Source: Antedon mediterranea (taxonomy: Eukaryota; Echinodermata; Crinoidea; Comatulida; Antedonidae). From it: a stretch of DNA of 60,000 nt. This document shows, in pieces, positions 1 through 11,626 of this stretch (position 1 is the first letter of the stretch; each line of letters opens with the position of its first letter). The notes under the pieces are model-generated. The model saw only the letters and a list, made by a program, of their open reading frames with translations, did not search any database and was not told the DNA's origin. The stretch spans positions 26,582,288 through 26,642,287 of the forward strand of contig NC_092676.1 in NCBI RefSeq assembly GCF_964355755.1, given 5' to 3'. The position numbers and the translations under genes are program-made.

Positions 1-560
1 ATAGCAGAGTGAAAATAATATTTTGTCACACCCCTGCGCCTAGATCCGGTAGACCCGAGAGATGGAAAATCCCTCTTTACTATTTAGCAGGTAGCGGAAT
101 GATTCAGCCCTCAGCTCAGAGGATTGTGGTGCATTCCCCTCCTATAGCACGTGGTTTCAGCAGCAACGCACAGACTTCTCTCTGAGCGGCGTGCCAAAGA
201 CATTTTTGACATTCCATTCTCTAGGAACAACACGTGTACCTCTCTCGCAAATAAGGTGAACAGCGATTGCCAGGACAAGTTCAATAACTGGCGGTGAATA
301 AAAGGTAACTGATATGCCGATCCAATAACATGCCGCAAAGAAAAAAATTGCGACAGAATTCTGGAGCGCGTGTGAAAAAAGACTTACGTCCGACAATTGT
401 AATACTAGGCCTAAAATTAAACTTTAGCTAATATGCTTAGCCCTAACCTAGATAAAAGGCCTATGTAGAAAATAATTTAATCAATTTTGATAAAATAATA
501 ATTGGTGTAATATTTAATAATGATACACTATTCCTGTTTTAGTAAGCTAGGTATATTACG
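1..560. other. Left edge, no gene recognised
   Basis: I see no supportable gene here. Overlapping minus-strand reading frames exist between about 110 and 400 but contain no motif I recognise. The sequence becomes AT-rich after about 400. Confidence 0.4.
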
Positions 561-1387
561 CTAGTTTCCTTCGCTTGTATTTTTACTCCAAATTTGATAA
601 CTAACTTTATCGTGTGAATACCACACCTTAGAAGTATACCTCATGAGTACTTTAATGAAAGAATCACATAAAAAGTAACAATTAAATCCTTAAATTAATG
701 ATTTTACAGGCGTGTTTCTCGCACACTGTTCGCGAATTTCACTTATTCAATGTTCAATATTTTTGTTTCTATGGAGCGCCAAAAGAGCAACGATAATAGA
801 GAACTAAAACTCAGTGGAATGCGTCAATTTCTCATGCATTTATTGGTGAAAAACACGTTTTATTTCAATATATTTGTTAATTTGTCAATAAAAATGTTGT
901 AATATGTTACTGCAGATACTGTTCTGTTTTCAAAGAATAATAATCGATCCTAAATCAACATCACTACCTAGTCTAGACCTAGGACATCCTACTAAGGATA
1001 TTATGATGAATTTTTCTATTTTATTCTTTAAAAGGTTAACGAAACCGTGTACATTATCAACAGTAACATTTTTCCTTACTGACAGTGACAAAATCTATTG
1101 AAATTGTACTTGATTTTCACCAAATAATGCGTTAAATATAAATGGATTCCACAGAGTTTTTAGCCCTCTAATTAATTTTGCTCTTTTGGCGTTCCATAGA
1201 AACCAAAATATTGAACATTAAGTGTGCGAAATGCGAGAAAAACAACGTCTGTAAAATCACCAATTTAATGGATTTATTGTTACTTTTATGTGATTTTTCT
1301 TCATTAAAGTAGGCCTACTAATTCTAAGCTGTGGTATTCAGGATAAAGCCTTGGTTAAATTACAAGGCAGGTGCAAAAGGAAACTAG
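561..1387. mobile_element. MITE-like inverted-repeat element, copy A
   Basis: The ends are inverted repeats: CTAGTTTCCTT at 561 is mirrored by AGGAAACTAG ending at 1387. Inside lie further inverted segments. The motif GTTTCTATGGAGCGCCAAAA (about 765-784) returns in reverse complement near 1185-1205, and the stretch with AATCACATAAAAAGTAACAA (about 660-680) is mirrored around 1260-1290. A related copy lies at 17091-17768, which supports a repeat family. There is no transposase frame, so it would be non-autonomous. Target duplication is not clear. Confidence 0.6.
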
Positions 1388-1464
1388 CCTAGCGGGCCTA
1401 GGCCTAGGCTACTTCAATTTCGGTGATTTCCTGCCTTGCAATTTTGAGAAATGATAAAATGATG

Positions 1465-1560
1465 CCTCGCATTTTTTGATGATGGTAAAACGATGCCTCG
1501 CATAAATTTCTGACTTGCCTCGCATGCCTTCCCTGCCTCGCGTGCCTCGCTGCCTCGCAC
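1465..1560. repeat. GCCTCGC-rich short repeat
   Basis: GCCTCGC or TGCCTCGCA recurs about eight times at irregular spacing, in a stretch much richer in GC than its surroundings. It looks like a degenerate simple repeat. No function is apparent. Confidence 0.5.
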
Positions 1561-1572
1561 TTTGTTACTACC

Positions 1573-1787
1573 CATGGTAAGGTGAAGTTGCCACAGATAC
1601 GGTAGTTGTAGTTGATGAGGATGATAACATCATCATAGCACGACAATCTAAAACTACAGTATTCAGTAGTGATGGGCATTTTATCAAAAGAATTGATAAA
1701 CAATTATCAGTTATGTATCATTTTTTCATAACCCACGAATGGTGACTAGCAAATGGTGATGACACAATTAAAATATTTAATTATTAA
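1573..1787 (+). pseudogene. TRIM-NHL C-terminal fragment
   Basis: Reads as the last two propeller blades of the local TRIM-NHL family: VVDEDDNIII, then FSSDGHFIKRIDKQ, ending with the family tail KIFNY and TAA at 1785-1787. There are substitutions at the second-third strand join of blade 5 and a deletion or frame shift after IDKQ. No RING, B-box or coiled coil precedes it. It is a scrap left by duplication or decay, and the outermost member of the array in this window. Confidence 0.75.
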
Positions 1788-2236
1788 AGTATTATAAAAT
1801 AATATTAAAGGGACGTTGAATGAAAGATTACAATTAAACAAACAGTGGTGTTGGTAGACTGAGAATTTTGTTGTATTTAATAATAGTCTATTCATGCAAA
1901 TCATGATTAATAAATAATATCATTAATACTGTATGTATCAATCAAGTATTATTATATAAGGATAATAACATTTCATTTAGCAAAAAAGAAGCTGAATGAG
2001 GCAATGTGGAGGTAAAAATGTTTGATCAACCAAATAAACCAGTAATTAAAAAAATAATAACTATTATCTTTTAGTCTATTTATTTTAAGGTACTGATCCA
2101 TTTGTATATTTAATGATTTTAAACTGTTAATAATAACAACCTAATATTGCAATTTTCTATTTTAGTGGTATTTTAATTTTATTAAAACACAATTTATTTA
2201 TAAAATAAAATGATATATGATATATTGATATATGAT
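1788..2236. other. AT-rich spacer
   Basis: The first part resembles the 3' flank that follows other TRIM copies (AATGAAAGATTACAATTAAA). Further on it is low-complexity AT-rich sequence with TGATATATGATA repeats near 2211-2250. No gene seen. Confidence 0.4.
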
Positions 2237-3301
2237 ATAAATGATATTTATTGATAAAATGCCTGATAATTTAAGTTGTGACACAAATATTGCTCTTTAT
2301 GTTGATGATGCCAAATGTTCAATTTACAGTGTCCAGGATTGCCATTCACTTCAGATTGATATTGATACTTAGAGCACCTGGTCTAAAAAATGGGATTTGA
2401 ATTTAAATACTTCTAAATGTAAAATTATTTCTATTACCCATCTCAAAATTCTTTTCTTTTTGATTATATAATTAATACCGATATTCTTGAACGAGTTAGT
2501 GAAATTAATGATCTTGGTATCATAATTGATTCTCATTTATCTTGGAAGGCTCATTATAATTATATTATTTCCAAAGCAAATCGTATGTTAGGCCTGGTTA
2601 AACATGTTAGTTTCCATTGTAATTCACATGTAAAACGGTCTCTTTATTTAAGTATTGTTCGTAGTTACCTTGAATACTGCTCTACTGTCTGGTCTCCCAA
2701 TTACAAAACTTATATAAGACAACTTGAGAGAGTTCAGCGTAAAGCAACTAAATTTATTTTAAATAATTTTAAAGCTGATTACAAATGCAGACTTCAAATA
2801 TGCAATTTATTACCATATGTTATAGGCGTCACTTTACTGATATCGTTTTTCTTTTTAAGATATTTAATTCTAACATAATTAATACTGACAATTTATTTAA
2901 TATTCATAATCCACAACGTGTTACTCGTAGCTCTTCTTCTGTTGGTACTCTTTTTGATATTCGTCGCTGCAGAACTGAATCTTCTTTTCAATCATATATC
3001 CCATGTGTTACCAGAATTTGGAATAACTTACCTGGTGAAATTCGCAACTTAAATATTCTTTTAAAATTATATTTATTTTTTAAATAATTTTGATATTGAA
3101 AATGTGTGTAGTTGGTCGCTTTCTTGTAGAGGCCTTAATTGTAGAACGTAATTTATTTATTTATTTTTTTTCTGTGCTCTGTTCTGGGTTGACCAACTAG
3201 TATAGGTGTTTATAATTGTTTTGTCTTCTTGGTAATGTATACGGCAGAAATAATTAAACAAACAAACAAACAAACAAACAAACAAACAAATAAATAAAAC
3301 T
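2237..3301 (+). mobile_element. 5'-truncated non-LTR retrotransposon (LINE) 3' end
   Basis: The conceptual product contains a reverse transcriptase active-site box, ALYVDDAKC (YVDD at 2298-2309). It is followed in shifted frames by a thumb and C-terminal region typical of Jockey/CR1-like LINEs: YLEYCSTVWSP, LERVQRKATKFIL, and near the end SSFQSYIPCVTRIWNNLP. A stop interrupts it at about 2370, and it changes frame near 2450 and near 2820, so it cannot work. A CAAA/TAAA simple-repeat tail (about 3255-3300) marks the 3' end. The 5' part is absent, as in ordinary incomplete target-primed insertion. Confidence 0.8.
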
Positions 3302-4756
3302 GGGGTATTAATGGTCAGTATTTAAATAATAAAATAAATAAATAAATAAATTATTATTAAATAAATTAAATAAATTTTAAAAAAATTTATGACTGGTTAT
3401 TATTTTTAAAATAAAATTAGATTGTACATAAAGTAATATTTAAATCAATAGTAAAATGTTATGCTGTACTGTTTATTTTTAAATCAATTTTCAGAAAAAT
3501 ATGTTTTTCTTTATATATAAAAGTAAAACACTTCAGTAAAGAACTATCTATGGAAAATGATATATTCAGGTAAAATAAATCGTGATGGTTGTCTGTTTAT
3601 GGGCGTGGAATTGTCAACAAAACATAAAACCTTTGATATAATGGAGGTGCACTGCCATCCTGTTTTTAACATGCCATGAACTAATGTGTACAGTAGTACA
3701 ATGTAAATCACTGATGTAAAAATGTAAACATGTTACTAACCACAGAAAAGAAGAATTTATAATATAACCCTAATACAATATAAAATACTTCATTTCCAAG
3801 GCATTGTGAATAGTAGTATCATTTTTTAATTTTATTTTTTAGAGTAGGCTTATTGCATTACAATTCTGTCCTTTGTCTGAAAAGACAGTGTGTAGCAACA
3901 CTAACTGCTGATCCTATCGTCGTGGCTCTATTTGATTGGTAGGCCCACCAATGAATCAAAACCATTACAGCTGTTTAAATCTTGGTCAATACATAATACA
4001 ATACAATCCATCAATATCAATACAATGTAATATGTTAATGCTATTGTTTTTCTATTGATCTTGAAATATGTAGTTCCACACCACTAATTTTAATATCGTC
4101 ATAACTACTGTAGTTTTCAAATACAGACAGCATAACGCTTGGTGTAAATTTATATAATTGTGGAAAAAAATTATTTTTTATTTATAAAAGTATTGTTTAA
4201 GCTCAGAATTTTAAGGTTAGTTATTTGATTTTATTAATTATTAATCTTTTATTTAGTTAATAAATTAGGCTTGCGCTTATGAGAGTTGGATAAGTACTTA
4301 GTTGAGTGTGTACAGCAATAAATGATATATTTCATACGCTATTCTTTTAAAACAGCCAGAAAATGACCATGTTTAACATCCTATCAGATAGTAAAATTTA
4401 CATCTAAATCTATATGTATGTATGTAAACATGTTGCACCCTAACGAGACAACAAAATATTAATGATTAATCTGATTAATTTATATTCATGGGTTACGTTC
4501 TTTGGACTAGCAAATACGCCAGGAGTTAAAACATCCTGGGAAAAAAAATGGCATTTAGACCCCATTTTGGCCGCTATCATGTACATTGGATTCAAGATGG
4601 CGGATAATATTGAAACATTTCCAGTATAATTGCGGTCATTTTGAAAAATTGTTTATCGAACAAACATACTATACAAACTCTCTCTTATTTTATAATAAAG
4701 ATTTTATAATATTATGTCAAATATGTGATAGGTTTATATATTTTTACTATTGCAGG
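3302..4756. other. 5' flank of the 4757 gene
   Basis: About 1.4 kb without a coding region. Parts between about 3780 and 4250 resemble 21960-22300, upstream of another TRIM copy (ATATGTTAATCTATTG-type words and a nearby GAATAGTAGT), so this is probably a duplicated upstream flank. The last 20 bases, ending ACTATTGCAG at 4755, form a pyrimidine-poor but otherwise good splice acceptor. An untranslated first exon may lie here; I cannot place its donor. Confidence 0.45.
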
Positions 4757-5998
4757 ATGGCAAGTAATATAGATGGAACAATTCCAGAATGTGCTGAACG
4801 TCAACTTGATGAAGCATTCAAAGAGTATAAGGAAAAATTAAAAAATAACTCTATCAATAACAATGATCAACGAATACAACAAATAGAAAATGTAATCAGA
4901 GAAGCTTCAAGTAATGCTAAAAAACTAGAAGAAAATAAAGAGGCAAGTCTCAAAGATATTGATAACCAAGTTAAAGAAATGGTACAACTAATCAAGAAAA
5001 AAGGAGACGAAAAGAAGAAAGAAGTTAACAAAATTTATGAAAAGCAAAAGGAAGTTAATGATAAACAAATGAAACATTTTAAAGAAACCATTTCCCAATC
5101 AAATTTGAAACTAAATCAGTGTTTTGATTTGTTTTGTACTTCTGAAGAATTCAAGCAATATGACAGAAAAATTAACTTTGTTAGAAGTAAATATGTAAGA
5201 AATTTTTTGGAAGGAGAAAATTCCTTCGGAAATGTTACATGGACATTTACTACTTTAAGATTAAATCAACAGGCTTATGGAGTAGCAAAGTGTGATGATG
5301 ATTACTTGCTGGTTTCATTTCACACAAATGAAATTTACAAGTACAACCATTCAGGAAATCATGTAGACACGATACTAACCAAGCAGGAAACACAAGTTGA
5401 CAAAATGCAACAAATGACGAATGGACGGATTGCATTCATTGATGTTGGTTATACATGCATTCATGTATGTAATGCTACTGGTGCAGTGATCAAAACCATT
5501 GGTGAGGGTGTATTGCAAGAGCCACATGGTTTTCACATAGATGAGTCAAATAATGTTATATATGTAGCAGATGGAGGAAATGGATGTGTGATGTTTGACC
5601 TCGATAGTGGCAAAGATTTGAAGTTTATAAGTTACAATGAAAAACATGCATACTCTGATGTTGCACTTACAAAAACTGGAAAATTACTTGTAGCAGATAC
5701 ACTACAGAATGAAGTATCATTGTATGAAGACAAGGACAAGTCACTGAAAGTACTCATCAATAAAGGAGATGAAGATGGTAAGGTGTGGCACCCACATAAG
5801 ATTGTAGTTGATGAAGAGGGTAACATCATCATAGCAAGTGTTGGCAAATTACAACTATTCAGTAGTGATGGAGGATTTCTCAAAAGAATTAATAAACAAG
5901 AAGATGAAATAAGTGTCAGTCAGTTATGTATCATAAAGCCATATATGATTGTTGTAGTAAACGAATTGAGCTGCAAAAGATTTATTTATGAAATTTGA
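4757..5998 (+). CDS. RING-less TRIM-family coiled-coil/NHL protein
   Basis: 413 residues from the ATG just behind the acceptor ACTATTGCAG|G. The frame is open further upstream, but that part lies before the acceptor, has no ATG start and resembles no paralogue. Residues about 15-150 are a Lys/Glu-rich coiled coil (DIDNQVKEMVQLIKKKGDE) as in the neighbours. Residues about 160-413 are a six-bladed NHL propeller (VAKCDDDYLLVSFHTNEIYKY, then LFSSDGGFLKRINKQ). RING and B-box are absent, so it cannot recruit E2 enzymes in the usual way. It could be a decoy or scaffold that dimerises with full-length paralogues, or a relic kept open by chance. It is the most divergent copy: the usual C-terminal KIFNY is replaced by RFIYEI. 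Confidence 0.75.
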   Translation: MASNIDGTIPECAERQLDEAFKEYKEKLKNNSINNNDQRIQQIENVIREASSNAKKLEENKEASLKDIDNQVKEMVQLIKKKGDEKKKEVNKIYEKQKEVNDKQMKHFKETISQSNLKLNQCFDLFCTSEEFKQYDRKINFVRSKYVRNFLEGENSFGNVTWTFTTLRLNQQAYGVAKCDDDYLLVSFHTNEIYKYNHSGNHVDTILTKQETQVDKMQQMTNGRIAFIDVGYTCIHVCNATGAVIKTIGEGVLQEPHGFHIDESNNVIYVADGGNGCVMFDLDSGKDLKFISYNEKHAYSDVALTKTGKLLVADTLQNEVSLYEDKDKSLKVLINKGDEDGKVWHPHKIVVDEEGNIIIASVGKLQLFSSDGGFLKRINKQEDEISVSQLCIIKPYMIVVVNELSCKRFIYEI

Positions 5999-6289
5999 AC
6001 AAGCAAGCAAAATTTAAAAAAAATATTATTAAAGTGAAAATTCACATTTTGATAAATTGCTACCAGAGCAATTTACTATAGTAACCATACATGGGTTATG
6101 AATAATACATAACTGATGTGGATCACTAATTTCATCTACTGTACTCGCATGCCAACACTCCCGTTTTGGGAGACTCCGGTATTTTAGACTTAATTGTCTC
6201 CCGGCCTAAAATTTGCAGTCATAATTTTAAATTTTGTTATGAACAGAAAGGAGATTCCTCTCACATAGCCACCACACGATACCACTTAT
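5999..6289. other. 3' flank with a short interspersed repeat
   Basis: No gene. A GC-richer insert at about 6140-6225 carries CTCCCGTTTTGGGAGACTCC and TGTCTCCCGGCCTAAAAT. It looks like the end of an interspersed repeat, but I cannot delimit it. Confidence 0.35.
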
Positions 6290-6658
6290 GATGTATATGG
6301 ATACTCTGATGTTGCACTTACAAAAAGTGGTAAAGTACTTGTAGCAGATGCAGGACACAGCCAAGTATTATTGTATGATGACAAGCATAAGTCAATGAAA
6401 GTACTCATCAATAGAGGAGATGAAGATGGTAAGGTGATGATGCCATGGGATGTTGTAGTTGATGAGGATGATAACATCATCATAGCAAGCAAAGACAAAC
6501 TACAACTATTGAGTAGTGATGGGCAATTCATTAAAAGAATTGATGAACAAAAAGATGGAATTAGTAATCCAAGTCAGTTATGTATCATTTCAGATAACCC
6601 ACAAAGGATTGCTATTGGAAATTATGATGGCGACACAATTAAAATATTCAATTATTAA
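6290..6658 (+). pseudogene. TRIM-NHL C-terminal fragment (last three blades)
   Basis: Open in one frame from YGYSDVALTKSGKV through MKVLINRGDEDGKV, VVVDEDDNIIIASKDKLQLL and the tail TIKIFNY plus TAA. These are blades 4-6 of the family propeller. The sequence before 6290 is unrelated and the frame has no ATG at its start, so this is a 5'-truncated duplicate. The variable loop residues (MMPWD, SKDK, NPSQ) are unlike those of any other copy in the window. Confidence 0.8.
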
Positions 6659-7043
6659 TGTTAAACAAGCAACACATCTTAAATTCTATCCTATCAGTCC
6701 AATTTATTCATAACAGAATTAATATCATAATTTAATTATTTTGAATCCAATTTAATATGTATATACAGTTAATATTGTAATTATTTTAAACACAATACTT
6801 AATTTAGTCTAATTTTGTAAATTTCATAATTTTTTTAAGTACTGTATTATCTAAATAATTTGCAAAGCTTTTAAAATATTTAATTACAAAATATTTTTAT
6901 TTCATATGTTACACCTGCAATTTCTATGATTTATATAAATAAATACATAAACAAGTTTAAATGTTTTAACATTATTATTATGATGACCTCAGTATTTGTA
7001 ATTTCTCATTTTGGCCATGCTGGAAAAAATGATGGAAAAATCA
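6659..7043. other. AT-rich 3' flank
   Basis: Very AT-rich sequence following the truncated copy. Nothing beyond partial similarity to TRIM 3' flanks. Confidence 0.35.
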
Positions 7044-7230
7044 TTGACATGACATAATGCTATATGACACTGTATTATCATGGACCTATACATTAGAATA
7101 GGTCCATGATATAATATACCATGCTGCTTCTATTGTGTTGACATGACATAATGCTATATGATATGATCATGGACCTATACATTAGAATAGGTGCATGATA
7201 TAATATACCATGCTGCTTCTATTGGGTTGA
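7044..7230. repeat. About 95-base tandem duplication containing a hairpin
   Basis: The segment starting GACATGACATAATGCTATATGA occurs at about 7045 and again at about 7140, each ending in CTGCTTCTATTG. Within the first unit TCATGGACCTA and TAGGTCCATGA form an 11-base perfect stem around a short loop (about 7079-7110). The second unit has one mismatch in the stem. Confidence 0.75.
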
Positions 7231-8003
7231 CATGTCATTGATTATACTATGAGTGACAATAAAGTATACATACATGCTTTAGTAGTGTTTGCATCACTGA
7301 TTTTGAAATCGTAACGCTTTGTTTAAATAGATGAATGCTTTGATCACATGATAAGGAAGTTTCAAAGTGGAAAAACCAACTTTATTGATTACTGTAAACA
7401 ATCAGTTTTAATTCCTAAAACTATCATTTGTTCTGGGAAATTATAAGGTATTTAACATTAAACAACTATATTAATTTATTTAGTTTAGTTGAATTAGTGT
7501 AACTGTACGTATTAATAGTCCCCTATTCAAACAATTCAAGATAGCTTATATGTTTAATGACAGGACACAATAATCACACAAAAATTATATAAAATTACTC
7601 AGTTACTATCATCGTACTCGAGGACATATAAGATTTACGATTCTTGCAGCAGTAGTCATGTGATGCAGTTTCAACCAATTACGTTCATGTATTTACATAG
7701 GCTATGTAATATAATGTCATACTATATGATGCTATACTATATAATACTACTTCTATTGTGTTGAAATATCATTGATTGTATTATGAGCGACAATAAAGTG
7801 CTTAAATAAATACTTCAGTTGTGGTTTGAAGCTGTAACACTTTGTTAAAATAGACAAATGCTTTGATAACATAAAAAAAAAAAACTTTAATCGCTTACTG
7901 TAAACGATTGGTTTTAGTTCCTGAAACTATCATTTGAGCTGGAAAATTATAAGGTATTTAACGTAAAAAATTCTATTACATTTATTTAGTTGAATTAGTA
8001 TTT
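7231..8003 (+). promoter_or_regulatory. Duplicated TRIM upstream module (two partial copies)
   Basis: Resembles the sequence before other copies: GTGACAATAAAGTGCTT, AACCAACTTTATT, then a CTGGGAAATTATAAGG-type word and TTATTTAGTTGAATTAG. It appears twice (about 7245-7560 and 7780-8003). The second copy runs straight into B-box sequence at about 8004, with no acceptor, start codon or RING between. Confidence 0.6.
7590..7710. repeat. Interspersed repeat also present inverted at 22760-22880
   Basis: The stretch CATCGTACTCGAGG...CAGTAGTCATGTGATGCAG...TACATAGGCTATGTAA reappears in reverse complement near 22760-22880. Both copies keep the short palindrome TACATAGNCTATGTA. Its class is unknown. Confidence 0.6.
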
Positions 8004-8930
8004 CACAAAATGTAAAGTACCAATATGCATAGAATGTACACTGAAATGGAACATGCTGCAGGAGATGGAAAACATGAACTGATTAAAATTGCTACAGCAT
8101 TTATTACTAAACAGCCAATTGATTTATTGAAAGAAAATGACATCGGTAATGTTGTATTCAAACCACTTCCTATTAAAGTAGAGGATCATCCTTTGGGAGT
8201 AGCAAAGTGTGATGATGATTGCTTGCTGGTTTCATTTCTCACAAATCAAATTCACAAGTACAACCAATCAGGAGAATACACAAGCAAGATTACACTACCA
8301 AAAGGTGTGATGGTTTACAGAATGTACAGAATGAAGAATGGCAACATAGCATTCAGTGATCTGGGTAATAAATGCATTCAAGTATGTGATATGAATGGTC
8401 ATGTGATCAAATCCATTGGTAAGGGTGTATTGAAGACTCCACGTGGTATTCACATAGATGAGGCAAGTAATGTTATATATGTAGCAGATGAAGAAAATGG
8501 ATGTGTGTTCATGTTTAACATTAATAGTGGTAAGCAGTTAAAGAAGATAGGGTCAGAAAATGAAGAACATGAATACACTGATGTTGCACTTACACAAACT
8601 GGTAAAGTACTTGTAGCAGATGAAGGAAATGATCAAGTATTATTGTATGATTACAAGGACCAGTCACTGAAAGTATTTATCAATGATGGATATGAAGATG
8701 GTAAGGTGATGTGGCCAAGTGGAGTTGTAGTTGATGAGGATGACAACATCATCATAGCAAGTATTGACAAACTACAACTATTCACTAGTGATGGACATTT
8801 TATCAAAAGAATTGATGAACAAGAAGATGGAATTAGTGTACCACTTCAGTTGTGTATCGTTTCTAATAACCCATGTATGGTTGCTGTAGCAAATGAGAGT
8901 GACAACACAATCAAAATATTTAATTATTAA
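8004..8930 (+). pseudogene. Internally deleted TRIM-NHL copy (B-box fragment joined to NHL)
   Basis: B-box sequence begins at about 8004 (TKCKVPICIEC in the ancestral frame), but a two-base insertion after GAATG (about 8036) breaks that frame. An ATG at 8025 restarts in the frame of EMEHAAGDGKHE, giving 301 residues. After the B-box end (IATAFITK) the whole coiled coil is missing, and the sequence jumps to QPIDLLKENDIGNV and an intact six-bladed NHL propeller ending KIFNY. RING, the first B-box zinc ligands and the start region are absent. If translated it would be essentially a free NHL propeller. I call it a pseudogene because it lacks the acceptor and start context of its neighbours. Confidence 0.7.
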
Positions 8931-9689
8931 TGTATAAAATATATCATTACCTTAAAGAAGCAAAGTTGAATGAAAAATCCAAATTATCTATTAGTTTATT
9001 TATTCATTTATTGTCTTAATTCCACAAAGTTTAACATTTAAAAACAATGTTCAAATAAATTGGAAAAATTTGTTTAAAATAAAACCTAAAATAACAAATA
9101 TCTATTTTTTAAATTTTATGATGTGAAACTTATGATGGTTGAATGACTTGTATTTTCTAACTTTCATTTGAACTATTGTATTAAATACTACAATTGTGTC
9201 ATCAAAAATAAATCTTTTTTTTTTAGTTTTGTAGAAATACTGTAAAAGCTAAGTAAACACAGACATGAAGAAATCATCTGAAATAGAGGATAATAAGTCA
9301 CACTGTTAGTAGGCGTTTGAAGGGACAAGACATTGTGTATACAACTTGTTTGAGCAGTTTTAATCTCGTCTTTTATTTGAAAGACGGTTATAAACTAATA
9401 CATGCATATGTGTTTTGGAATTCACTTTCCATAATCAGTGTGAAGCTATATATTACATGGTGCATTTATTTGTACTCATTTTCACCGGTATTTAAATATT
9501 ATTTTTAGAATAAGCATAATTTGAATTATTGTATATATTACCAGTTTTAGTCTTCCTAATTTTAAAACATTAAATACAACATTCTTATTTTAACAAGTAA
9601 GCATAGATGTCTATGGTAATGGAAGTAGATTGTACCTTAATAAAGTGATCACATACTGTATATAGTAATACTGTCTACCTAGTAATGTA
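8931..9689. other. TRIM 3' flank module
   Basis: Conserved 3' flank: TGTATAAAATATATCATTAC after the stop, AATAAA near 9208, and the block containing GGACAAGACATTGTG (see 9315-9380). It ends with one copy of the GTGATCACATACTGTATATA unit that is amplified at 27112-27745. Confidence 0.55.
9315..9380. promoter_or_regulatory. Conserved 3' flank block, copy 1
   Basis: The block GAAGGGACAAGACATTGTGTATACAACTTGTTTGAGCAG... carries a dyad (ACAAG...TTGTGTATACAA...CTTGT). Near-identical copies lie downstream of other TRIM copies at 34546, 38367, 44110 and 52486. Function unknown; it could be a 3' UTR element or a conserved downstream regulatory site. Confidence 0.5.
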
Positions 9690-9965
9690 AATCAGTTTTA
9701 ATTCCTAAAACTATCATTTGTTCTGGGAAATTATAAGGTATTTAACATTAAATAACTATATTAATTTATTTAGTTTAGTTGAATTAGTGTAGCTGTATTA
9801 ATAGTCCCCTATTCTAACAATTCAAGATAGCTTTAGTGAAACTTACTTTTCCTACAACACCAATCATATAGTGATTAATCATCCCTGGTTACACAGAGTA
9901 GTAAATATACACCCATGGCATATGATCACATGACAGGAAATAAAATAAATAGGAAAACCCCACTC
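9690..9965 (+). promoter_or_regulatory. Orphan TRIM upstream module
   Basis: Contains the series seen before other copies, in order: TTTTAATTCCTAAAACTATC, CTGGGAAATTATAAGG, TTTAGTTGAATTAGTGTAGC and ATGATCACATGACA. No TRIM coding sequence follows. The downstream gene has been lost or replaced. Confidence 0.5.
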
Positions 9966-11626
9966 TGGTGTGATTGTAAATGTTCATCTGGGTCTGGTTT
10001 AATTTTTGTTCTTGTTTCGTTTTTTCTGAACAAGGCATTTTTCTGTAAAAGCTGTTCATGTACAGAAAAACGAAACTATCAAGCAACTGTTACTACTAAG
10101 TTTTATATTTCGACTCGTGTGTTAAAAAGAAATTTTTAAACTAAAAGTTCAAGAATATATTTTTGTATGAAATTTTGTTATTAAAATTACTCAATACACA
10201 TTTTATCTGTTTTAGTAAAAGTGTAATCTGTTTGTAGACACAAAATTGGATATTTAAGAAACCTCAGAGCAGACAAAAATGTTGATTTACAGTATTCAGT
10301 AATCCAATTAACCTACCATATGCAATACTAAATAGCAGACTAAGTATTATTTGATATCTAGCCTAACTATGGGTGAGATTGTAGTGGATCTATATATAAA
10401 TTTACGTAAGGGCAAAAATCGGTAAATCGTGCGTTATTTCTAGAATGTTTACTCGATGGTATATAAAGTTGGTTCGTACTTTCGGTACTAATTTTAACCA
10501 CCTGATGTAACCCTGTCTACTAATTTAATTGAGTTCGATAATTAGTTATTGACGATTGGAACGAATTTAGGTTCAACGATTTGCCCCAAATAGGGGTGTT
10601 TTCCGATCGTGGTATACACTGTCTAATGGATGTCAATTTGAAAAATACCCGCACACAATAATACGAGGACACTTCGCATTTTCCTATCTCCTCCTACGAT
10701 AATTGTTTTTAATAGCTGAAAACCGGTTGAACAGTTCGAGTACAGCATCATAATGTTGAAGACAGGCCGATTTTCTTTAAAAAATGCTATTTTGATACAT
10801 GTAATATACGTTTTTACACATGTATTGATTTGTGATGAATGGAACATTCCAAATTATTTGGTTTAACCATAGAGGTATAGATTTAGATTTATGGGCCCCC
10901 TTGGAGAATAAACATAAATAGTATTGCAATGCACTTTTGATCGCAATTTGAATCGCAAATATCTTACTGTGAGTGTTGGTACTGTTAGATATAATATAAA
11001 CAAATATACAAATAAACTTTATTACTGTGAGTGTGGGTAGGCCCTACTGTTAGATTATAAACATATAATATACAAATAAATAAACGTTATTACTGACAGT
11101 TGCTTCTCAACGTTTGTATTAATTAATAATTTAAAAATATATAAACGTACGTACGTAGTGGTGTATCGTTCGTTACATGTACTTTACTATTTCAATCGAC
11201 TATGACAGTGAGAGTTTTAACAAAGTATTAAATCGTAAATGTTTTACTGTATTTAGTGGTATATTATTTATAGGCCTATAAAACATTAAAAACAATATTT
11301 CGTTACTGAGTGGATAAGAATATATTTTAAAATGTTTCCTCTTTGTACCTATCTTCTTCCCCCATCCCTCAACCCTTAATGTTACATACAAAACACAAAT
11401 TGGGTTTGTTTAAATGAGTCCAAATAAAAAAATTTGACTCATTTTGTTTCTCTCTCTGAAGTAATTCCCAGGGTGCTAATTTTAGCTGACTACATAAATC
11501 ATCGTGTATATTTATTCGTTTCTGTAAACGACAATGTATTATAGTCCTGCAGTACGTACATTTGAAATCTCCATTTTTTTCTCGCTGGAAAATACTGTGT
11601 ATTCGAGAACCATCTGTGGGCACGAC
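9966..11626. other. Unassigned sequence with a small tandem duplication
   Basis: No gene recognised in 1.6 kb. A roughly 60-base tandem duplication lies at about 10963-11090 (TTACTGTGAGTGTKGGTA...ACAAATAAA). A minus-strand frame at 11369-11623 contains CTYC and His residues, but the pattern is too short to call a zinc finger. Confidence 0.4.

Noticed and set aside
11369-11623. Minus-strand frame with CTYC and His residues, a possible zinc finger
   Set aside because: Spacing does not complete a known zinc-finger pattern and the frame is short.
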